From contig NC_085048.1 in NCBI RefSeq assembly GCF_963662255.1, positions 100,608,229 to 100,672,228 of the forward strand: a DNA stretch of 64,000 nucleotides, written 5' to 3'. Every line of letters begins with the position of its first letter. Position 1 is the first letter of the stretch. The notes beneath the pieces are model-generated. The model did no database searches and had not been told where the DNA came from. It saw only the letters and a list, made by a program, of their open reading frames with translations. Source of the stretch: Cinclus cinclus (taxonomy: Eukaryota > Chordata > Aves > Passeriformes > Cinclidae). Of the stretch, positions 52,193 to 64,000 are shown one piece after another. The position numbers were made by a program, and so were the translations under genes.

Positions 52193-53340
52193 AAGTAACT
52201 GGACACCAACTGTTCAACTGGAGCATTGGGAATGTTGGGGCATTCCATGTAAACTGACCCCCCAAAATATCTCTACTGTTTTATGTATTTTATATTTTTT
52301 CTCAAAACTGTTATTTTTTAGCTTAATAAAACTACCAGCAAATAGGAACCTAAATGAAATAGCAATGTTCCCTCCATATAATGAAAAATATGAAAGAATG
52401 ACAACTTGAATGCAAAGTCCTTTTCCCCATGCAAATCAATGTATTTTAATGGCTGGAGTGGGAGCTGGCTACTGTCAAAGGCAGATTCAAAAGCCTTTTG
52501 TCTGAGCCCCTCCTGTTGTTCAATGTTTATAATCAGCCTTGTCTAAGCAATGTGACTGAGAATTATTGAGAAACATGCAAATTAGCTTCCTGCTTGTTGC
52601 TTGCAGATGATAACAAAATCAGCAAAGTTACACCTTTTTTTTAAGGTAAGGCAGATTATTTGAGCACTCCTAGAGCCACGGTGGTGACAGGGCTGTCACA
52701 CAGACAGCCAGCACTTCCAATGCTCTGTTTATCTAACTCACCAGTATTCCTCATGGAGATGACATACGTGAGTAACCAGAGCAAACGTGTCATTAGGGCT
52801 GGATAAGCAGCCAGGCAGGATTCTTGCCTTTTGAAATCCTTCTCCTGTGATTATGCCTTGGATCAAAAGACAGCGTGGAGCCTGCACAGAAACACTTGCA
52901 GGGTGATTCATTCCTGAGGGCATTTTATGAGATTACCCTTTAACACCCAACTTGCACTCAGTTTTAGGGCTTTTTCTTTGAGGGTTTTTTACACTTGATT
53001 GTGATCTCATTTCTAAAAAGCAGATCTGAAAATTTGTGCCAACATTTAATACACAAAAGTAGCTCAATCCCATTCACATCCATCCACTGGGTTTTAAGGC
53101 CTAATGTGGATTTCTAGCAGCATTTCAAGAAGATAAAAATAGTTATTTGGCCATTCTTTCTTTTATGCTCCTTCAAAGCTTTAATTAGGGCCAGAACTAA
53201 TTTTAAACATAATAACTGTACAAACATGAGTAAATGTTTCATTTTTCAGTTTGGAGAAAGAGATAAAGAACTGAATTTCCCATAATTTGCAGTTTGAAAG
53301 AGGGATCTTAAGTAGAAATAAAGCCACGAAAGTGTGAATT

Positions 53341-53375
53341 TGTGTGTGTGTATATATATGTGTGTATATATACAC
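53341..53375 (+). repeat. (TG)n(TA)n microsatellite
   Basis: Compound alternating purine-pyrimidine dinucleotide repeat ending in TATATACACA; Z-DNA-prone or cruciform-prone. Confidence 0.95.
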
Positions 53376-56300
53376 ATTTCGTAATCTTAGCTATTTTCTG
53401 ATAGAGTATGGTATATATTAGGAAACAGTTCATGTAAAGAATTCTCTCTTGTCATGTTCACTAACATCCTTTTCCTTTTTGGACCTACCTTCTCATAAAT
53501 AACTAATCCAGTTTACGATCAATTTATTATTATTGGATCAGATTTGTTCCTTGTGTATCACCATTGCAGAAGTATGCTTTGCAATGCAAGATTAATAATC
53601 TGGATGGTCCATCTTCTAGCAGGTGGAATTGAAGGCATCTGTAGGAGTTAAGGGTTGTGTGACTTGTTAATATCCAGAATATCTCTGATATATGATGTTA
53701 TCTGCATGCAAATATTTTGATACTCAAGATGCTGCCATACAGGCTTTGGCATGATGAGAGAGGATTTAAGCTGGAAGTTTTAACCTTGTGATTTTCTAAA
53801 GGCAAAAAAAAAAAAAAAGGAAAGAAACAAAGAAAGAAAATCAGAATATCTAAATTCGACTGGAACTTTTGTTAAAACTAATCTACTTTTTTTCTGAGAA
53901 TCACTAAATTACACAGGTACATTATTAGATCTGTGACACATCTTAATGGTATGGAAGTCCTGTCAGTTGGTAGTACATGTTAAGGAAACTTGAGCATTTC
54001 CTTTCTATCTAATGATTCATCAAAAACCCCTTATTTTTTGACTCTTTTCTGCACACACAGTGTTAAATGAGGCGATTGCGTAACATGCTTCTCACCCCCT
54101 CATTCCAGCATTCTACAAGCTGTGGCTTTCCTCTGCTAGTGGCTCTGTAGGACAGTGATACCATCCGCATCTGGTAACATGGTGTAAAGAAATAATATCA
54201 TTTCCACAGCTTCTGTTTCTTCATCTTGCTATTAATAACTCATCCAATCTTGCTTTTGTAAAAGTGTGCGTGTCTTTCAATAACACAGATTTGTTTTCGT
54301 CTCTGACAAGCACCATACCAGAGTGAGTTTGTGACCTTAAGTTTCAAATATGATGAGGAAGTTCAGATATTTTGTTCTGCTCCCCACCCTCCCAAGGATG
54401 CTGCTGACAAACCCTCATTTTCATAGTGTAATGGTTCTCAGTCACCTCGGTGAGTCACATCAGGGATGCAGAGGGCTCCCAGCTGTTCTTTTTTCTTTCA
54501 AGGCCTTGTTGCTTATATCAGTATACTCTTCCAGCTTTTGTTTAACTTGAGGCGAGCAGGTATTTCCCTGTCTTCTTTGGGTCCTGGAATTCCAAACATA
54601 AAATTCTATTACAGGGTACCAGTTGCCAGTGTTGGCTGTTCAACCAGCCTGTGTCATTTATATAAGAATCTGCAAAGCTGTATTGGACAGACTAACCAGT
54701 GGGATAAACCACCTTGTCCAAGCTGAAAATGTGAAACTAAATAATGACTCTGTGGATCATGGGAAGTCCATTTTCCAGCTTTATCCATCTAGTAGTCTGG
54801 CAGTGACTTTCAGCCCAACAGCATGGATGAATCTAAGAAAAAGACTGTCAAAACACAGTGTACTTCATGTCTCCTGTCACCAGAGTGCAGTGGCAAGTTA
54901 ATGGAGGGAACTGGGTCATCAGATTTTGAAAAGGAGGGGATTTGCTTTGAGAAGTGTGGGAATCTGTGGAGGTGGTTCCCATTGTGAAAGTCCACTTTTG
55001 ATATGATCTTTGATCTTAATGTCTATATAGTCTTGGGTCACAGTAACTCCTGCCATATTTTATTGCATACAGCTGTTCAGCAGGGAAGCATAACTTTCAA
55101 AACGATTTAATTTTGCCTCTTAAAGATGCAGGTACCTTTTTTTTGTGTATGTCTTAAACATTTCCTGGTGATTTGGTGTACATTGTTTAGTTGTATCCTC
55201 ATTTGTTGGGTCAAGCCAAGCTGTAGTCAGTCAGTGGGGAAATTCTAATGTCTGTTTATAGGGCAAGCTTAGAAAGTATCTGTGTATACAGTGTATTAAA
55301 AAGATATATCTAGTATATCACTTTTCATTCATGAGATCATATACTGGTCTTGAATCTAGCACAATACAAAACACTTTAAGGGCCAGGATTACCTTACTTG
55401 ACATCACTAAGGTTGTATTTAATGAAGAGCTGTGTAATTACTGACTTTGTTATGTAGCTTGAGATGCTGAGATGTTTCAGCTTTTGCCAGTTCCTTTGGA
55501 TCAAATTTGCATCTGTCTGGTAGTGCTGTTTATGCTTGTGGTGGTAGTGGCTGTGACCAGCTGGGAATGCTAGGACAAACCTCATCCCAGCAGCTCATGT
55601 CTGACCTCTTGTTTCTTCCAGTGGAGAGAAGTGATAGAATTGATGCAATTTATACAGTGTCCAAGGACATCCTGTGTAGAGATATATTCTGATATGATTA
55701 AATAATTGCATCATTATATGCTTTCTCAACTCTATTCAGTGTATACATCTGTCATGAACCTCCCACTGACAGTACTGGTGTGTGTTGTATTGCTCCTGCA
55801 ACACCTTACCTACCACCAATAATACTGCCATGATTAAAAACCAGGGCTCATTTTGCAAATCCTTGTCATTCAGGATTTTGTTTTGCTAACCAATTTCCAT
55901 TTGTATTTCAGGATTTGTAGGCAATAGTGGTGTACAAAATCATCTGCATTCACACTTAGGATTAGTGAATAATAAGTATGAATCAGTCACTTTCTGACTG
56001 AGTCATTCTTCACCATGACAAAATCAATAAAAATAGGTGCAAAATGTGCTATTCCTTTGTGGGTCATCTAATAGGAGTTTTAACAGAACAGTCTCTATTG
56101 AGTCAGGCTTTTCCTGTTTGTAAAAACAGAAAACGTGATGCAATCCCAAAAAGCAATTTAACTCCACCCCAGTAGTGTCAGACTTACTCCTGGAAGAGTC
56201 AGGGACAATTGTGTCATGCCTTAAAATGCCTGCCTTGCAAAGCACACACTGCTTGTTTCTCATGCTTTCACAAACCTTCCTATTCCAGCTGTGACCACAG

Positions 56301-58339
56301 TGTGCTTGGCTTCGAGCTTCCATTTTTAGACTTAAATCTTCTTTTTGTGTGCTGGTAGCCCTCGAGTGACTAAGTAACATCTGCAGGAAACACTAAGGCA
56401 GTTGATTCTTCTGGAACTCTTTGTTGTCTGTGTGTGCTGTAACCAAGTTGAAGACTAGCTGGGACAACTTTGCAAAAAATACAGAACCTACCACAGAAAT
56501 ACATGCTGAGTCCTGCTGGGCTTATACCTTAAGACACATTCTTACCCACATTTCCAGTGAGCAGCTCAGCTCTGAAACATTGTTTTGTATTTCATGGAAC
56601 CTGGGTACTAAACAGTGACTGTGTGCTGAGCCAGCTCATATCCTCATGTGTCTTGGCATGTACAGATTCAAAAAACAGTCATCCTCAAAGAGCTTCACAC
56701 AGACTCAGCTCATATGTAGTGGAGTTTCTGCAGAGACATATTTTCTGTGTCATATTACATAATTCTCAGAGCACAGATACAACCCAGCTCCAGGTACGTG
56801 CTGTGTGATGCAAGGAGTGCAGAGACTCTTGAAGTTCTCCTGGAGTAAGCTCAGGTCTAGCACAACCTAGGAAGGCTCTGGCAAAATCTCAGCAGCACTG
56901 CTGTTCTTTACTGTCCATGTAATCCAGTTTTTTCAAGAAGTCACATGATTCTTGCCCCTTACCTCCCTGGGTATTGGAGAGTTACCTGCCTGCTTGGTAG
57001 GTATTTGTCACACTCTATTTCCAAATGGATATCATTCTTACTTTAGATATTTAATGAGAAAAAATAACAAAAACACTACACTGCAACCAGCTTAGTGCTA
57101 TTGCTGAAACTGTTCTCTTGCCATTTATATTTGATTTTTTTAATGATCTCTGCTCCATGATGAAGGTAAGATCATCTTCCTAACTCATCATTGTTGTTGA
57201 GACACTCTAGCCAAGTTTCTGCATTCCTCCATTCATCTCTCCTTCATCCATCACAGTGAACACAGCTTTCTTGTTCCATCCATTGTAATTCACTTCATAC
57301 TATTGTGCCATCAGCTTGTGCAGTGCAAGTGAGGTAACATAGTCACTTGCCTAATTTTTTTCTTCTGTTCTCTGATTACAGCCTTATACACAGGGGAAAT
57401 GCTCTGCCAGAATCCACAAGCCACTCTCTTTTCTTCCCCACAGATCATCCTGTAAGAGTTCCTTCTGCCTTGGTCCCTGCAATGCACAGCCAGGCAACCA
57501 AAGACTAGAGAGCTGGCAAGTTGAGATGATTCCTTACTGTTCAAAGCTATCTGTTATCTCAGTCTCTTAACATCACTCTTTTGTTTGTTTGCCTTTTGCA
57601 TTTTGTCATCCTCCACTGTGAGTTGGGCAGGAAGGATACTGCTTTTGTTGGATAGTTGTAGCACCTTACTTGTTTGGAGACTTCAAGCACTAATATTAGA
57701 TAATTTACATGCAATAAAGAAAGGTCTCTAGTGTTGTGTTATCATTTATGTTTGCTGTTGAGAGGAAGGAAGGAGCAGAGTTATCATCAGTTATGGGGAG
57801 TGGAATAGCTTTTACTTTCCAAAGCAGAAAAATAGAGAGAATGCTTTTGTTTGTCTATCCATATAAAATCCTAATTAAGAATTTTGTTCATGCATATAGG
57901 CAGGCAATAAAAAAAGGAAGAATTCTGTTGTCATCCATTTTTGTTTTCACATCTGGAGAGAATTCAAGAATGCCTAAAATGTTTGTCCCACATTTCTTGC
58001 AAAAAGGAGGTATTTTTGTCCTCATTGCAGGGAGAGAAAAAGACAAAAAATTAGTCTTCAGAATAAACTATGTCAAAAGTTATTGTGGGAAAAGGAAGCT
58101 TTTTCCCATAGCAACTGCTTTGCTGCCCTAACAGCAGCAGTATTTGTTAGCATTAGTCACAGCTAGTTTGCACCTCTTGCATTAGCCCACATGCACAGGA
58201 TACAAATGGAAAACCCTCATTAGAACTTAATGTCACATAGCTTAATGACACATTTCTAGCCTGTTCTTTTGTATGTTTTGTGTCATAATAACTTTCACAG
58301 TTTAATGAGACTTAATATTCCCTGTGCTTATTTTTGCAG

Positions 58340-58464
58340 GCACCCTAGACAAACACGTAGAACTAGAGAAACTTGTGGCCAAGTTCCTTGGTGTGGAAGA
58401 TGCTATGGTGTTTGGCATGGGCTTTGCAACTAACTCGATGAATATTCCGGCCCTTGTTGGAAAG
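58340..58464 (+). CDS. SPTLC3: SPTLC3 coding exon 5
   Basis: This exon encodes the end of G205 and residues 206-246. It reads [20 protein letters not shown] and then [21 protein letters not shown]. The GMGFATN motif (residues 230-236) belongs to the PLP-phosphate-binding region of the large domain in this family. The acceptor TTATTTTTGCAG ends at 58339 and the donor GTGAGT starts at 58465. It ends in phase 0, so the lysine-glycine junction with exon 6 restores the conserved [13 protein letters not shown]. It lies about 10 kb downstream of exon 4. Confidence 0.96.
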
Positions 58465-60760
<2,296 letters not shown>

Positions 60761-60895
60761 TGAAGTTGTAAAAATTTAGAGACAGAGTTATTCTCACTTC
60801 AAAGGCAAGAATGATTTCTTTCCATGCTTACTTTGCTGTCAGTTGTTGCTTTTGTCCAGGCAATGGTATCAATTGTTTAATATTATGAGTGGCTG

Positions 60896-60947
60896 CTGAT
60901 GGGAAAACTTAAAAGTGATTTCTGATGGGAAAAATTAATAGTGCGAT
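60896..60947 (+). repeat. 26-bp tandem duplication
   Basis: Two head-to-tail units, 60896-60921 and 60922-60947, both starting CTGATGGGAAAA, with several differences in the second half. Confidence 0.85.
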
Positions 60948-62075
60948 ACTATAATTGCTATTGTGTCTTTTTGACTTGCTGAATGACTGCGTGCTGCCAC
61001 AAAAGTTTTATTGTTATTGTCATTGTAGCCCAAAGAGTAGAAACACACTTATAGAAACATGTCTCTGTTTCCAGCAGATTCAGTGAAACCAGAATTTCTT
61101 TAACATGGTATTCCTTTGAAGAGGTTACTCTGAATTCCCAGGAATATAATAGCAAAGATGGAGATGGTTATATCAACAGCATCATCCCAAATATTCTTTG
61201 AAATAGAATTTTAGTGTAGAAATCACACATTAGCTTTGCAATTGTATAGTTATCTTCTAAAATGCTCCTATTCTTTTATTTAGTTAATGCTGCTCTAGTT
61301 ACTGTCAGTGGCATTGGGACTGCCTTTGATGACAAGAGATTGCTCTTTGCCCTTATTCCCCATTGCAATTCCCTTTTCCATCCTCAGTGCTGCCACCAGG
61401 CAGTGATTGCAAGAAAGGTTTAGAAGCTAGTGAAGTGGTGAGAAATCAGAAGAATGATCTGATTACCTTTCTTAATGGCTAATACAATCCCTTCTCTTTG
61501 TTAAGTGTTGTGTTCTGCCCCAAGGGGAGCAAAAATGAATTATGCATATGCTGTAAAAGGCCTAAGGATGAGTTGGAATGAAAAGCATAGTATAATTATA
61601 ATATAAAATATTGTTATAATTAATATTGATTCATAATTTGGGCCAGAAGCAATTTCTGAAGATCCTTCAAGGATTAAAGACCATCTGAACATAAATATTT
61701 TTGCAGAATTAATTATTCATAGATGAACCTGTAGCATTCCCCAACTTGGTCCACTTCCACAAATGTGGATATGCTAAGCATGGTTGCCACACCAGTCTTT
61801 TCTCAACTTTTCCTTGGTTGTTCAAAGCCTTATCCCATTCAGTCAGGTTATATCACATCTTGCAGGTTGACCTCTTACTACCCAAATCCAGGCATTCTCA
61901 GCCTCTCCACCTACCTATGCTGCATGCAGTCCAGCTGGTTTGTGTCACCTCCCACATCATTTCAGAAAACATTCCAGTTTGAGGAGTGTATTACTCTCAG
62001 CTGTGAAGGTGTCACCTGGAGCTGTCATGCTGGGTTTAAGGAATTCAGTCTTTAACAATCCTTCAATACCTCATT

Positions 62076-62093
62076 CCCCCCTCCCCCCCCCCC
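62076..62093 (+). repeat. C-rich run
   Basis: CCCCCC, one T, then 11 C: low-complexity tract in intron 6. Confidence 0.95.
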
Positions 62094-62957
62094 AGAACCT
62101 GATACCTAACCAGCTTCTGTTGTGCTGACAGTAAATTAAAGCTGATGATCTTCTGAATAATGGGTGAACCTAAAAATAATAGTGAGCTACCCAAACAGTG
62201 CTAATCTCGCATTGGGAAATGCAGACAATTACTTTAAGGATCTTGGCAAACCTCAGTGGATGCCCATCCAAGTTGCTTTGGAAAAGCTCATTGGTTTCTA
62301 TATTAGAGATCTTATTTGTCAAAGACAGTCTTGTATGCCATTGCTGAGGCATCACCTTAACTTATTTCAAGTTTCATCACCTTAACTTTTTGCAAATACT
62401 CTTTGGAATTGACTGATAGCTTTTGTTGTCACAATTTTCTAGTCTTGAGCCTAAGATGCATTTAGAGAGTACTTCATGTGAAGAAGCTTCACATGGTCAT
62501 GGTTTCTCTCAGCCCACTCTGAGTCTCTCAGATTGTTAGTTCTATGGTTAGAAAGTTGTGTCTTTTAATATTTCTTTAATCATACCCATGAGTTACACAT
62601 CACTAACAACTAAGATCACACGTGCAGAGATGTATGTGCCTTTTGCTTTGGGGGAAGTAGGGTGTTTGTGGGAGATAGTCCTGCTGGGTTATGCTTTCCA
62701 CTGCTGCCTTTGTGGGGTGCATGCTTTTATCCAAAATGGAGCAGACAGCCTTGTGCCCTCTTGAGTTTGTCAGGGACTAGTGTAACAGCAAAACAATTAA
62801 GGACCAATACTAAGTAATTAAGTAGCCAAAAATTCTAGCATGGGCTGATAGGGCTCTTTTCAGTTAGACAGATGTTTGTTTTGTTAGACCAGAGCTGTGT
62901 TGCTTATGCTCCCAGATTCATTCCTGCTAGTGTGTGGGTATGTGACATATACAGGCG

Positions 62958-62985
62958 TGGCCAAGTTGTCATGGCCAAGTTGTCA
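62958..62985 (+). repeat. 14-bp exact tandem duplication
   Basis: TGGCCAAGTTGTCA occurs twice in direct succession without a mismatch. Confidence 0.97.
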
Positions 62986-64000
62986 GAGTGTGCTCGTGCT
63001 GTCCTTGTCATGCTTAGGAATAGGGGAATTGAGCATGTTCCATGTCACGCTGCTTGGTGTGAATGCAAGGTTCCTTGTGCTGTATTGACCCTGTGCATGA
63101 ATAGAAAACTTTGCACTTCAAGTTATTGCTTTAGGATCTTTAAAAAGCATTGATTTCACCATCAGGTTATAATAAGCACATAAATCTCTTTCCTCTTTCT
63201 TTTCCTGCTATGTTATGGAAAAAAATCTTTGTCAAAAGCAAAATGATACAAAACTTCGTTCTATGATAAAAATATTTCACAGAAAAGAGAGTAAAATCTA
63301 CCATTTTAAACTTGCCATGAAGTACCTTCATCTTTCAAAGGCTAATTTTGTAAAACTGTTACTTTATTTCAAAGTATGAAATCTGTAAAAGAGGATTGAT
63401 TTGTGATGTTTCAAAAGTAAATAATTTTTTTATTATTAATAGAGAATAATTTCATTTGTAAGGCAAGAAAGAATCTATGCCTTAATATATGTATAATGTA
63501 GTTCTTATTCTTACAAAAGATAATGAATTGTAGTTCAGTAAGTGGGTAGCTCTCTTAGACATTCCACTTCCCGTAAAAAATCTTAATAGTTTTTCTAGAA
63601 CAGACAAAATCCTTAGACCTTTGTGCTTTTCCTAGGTGAAATAAAAGGCATCCAGATGTCTTTCCTTTTTGACAAAAACATTGCATGAGTGTATGAGACA
63701 GTTTTCAAGACTTAAAGAATAATATAACAAAAATGTGCTGTGGACCTATAAGCCTGTTTTTATTGGGAGATAGGAGTGTGCCCGGCATCCTGCCTGCCAG
63801 TGAACAATCCCTTCCTTGTAAACAGACAGGAATTTACAGGAGAGAAATGCACAGGCACACAGACCTACGGATCATCTGTGTGAGAAAAATATAAGAGAAT
63901 ATTCCATCTTAGCCCCATAACTAAAAACTACTGAATAGGGCCTTCCCTTCCTGTGGGCTCTCATTAACAATTCCTCTAGTCTTCACCCTGCTAAGGGCAT

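Larger units (their letters stand above)
48279..58339 (+). other. SPTLC3: SPTLC3 intron 4 (10 kb)
   Basis: GTGAGT donor, TTTTTGCAG acceptor, phase 1. It contains two CR1 copies (51110-51440 and 51846-52192) and a (TG)n(TA)n microsatellite. No additional SPTLC3 exon is expected, since exon 4 joins exon 5 without a gap in the family sequence (QEMG-TLDKH). Confidence 0.95.

Overview
The window is vertebrate nuclear DNA, almost certainly from a bird. Coding exons are short and lie in long AT-rich non-coding sequence with GT-AG introns. The recognisable interspersed repeats are CR1 LINEs, including one copy with the avian 3' end (51846-52192, ending in ATTCTATGATTCC). The density of interspersed repeats is otherwise low.

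One gene can be supported: the 5' half of SPTLC3, a serine palmitoyltransferase long-chain-base subunit, on the plus strand. Six coding exons splice in frame: 16840-16956 (ATG exon), 45410-45601, 47061-47215, 48130-48278, 58340-58464 and 60659-60752. They give 277 codons plus one base, about half of a protein that is about 550 residues in mammals. The encoded part covers the variable N-terminus, the membrane anchor, and the start of the PLP-dependent alpha-oxoamine synthase fold with its PLP-stacking histidine. The catalytic-lysine exon lies beyond the right edge.

Layout: 1 to about 16.79 kb holds no recognisable gene, only microsatellites, including a 268-bp uninterrupted (GGGAA)n array at 8443-8710. 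The ATG exon sits at 16.8 kb. Intron 1 (28.5 kb) carries a CpG-rich block at 30.2-30.6 kb that could be an internal promoter, with a perfect polypyrimidine mirror repeat beside it, and an ancient CR1 relic at 41.7-42.2 kb. Exons 2-4 cluster at 45.4-48.3 kb. Intron 4 (10 kb) holds two CR1 copies of different age. Exons 5 and 6 are at 58.3 and 60.7 kb, and intron 6 runs off the window.

I found no convincing novel multi-gene system. The points most worth following are the possible alternative first exon in the CpG block, two tandem NAGNAG acceptors, the G-quadruplex/triplex-prone repeats, and the sign of an unseen upstream 5'UTR exon.
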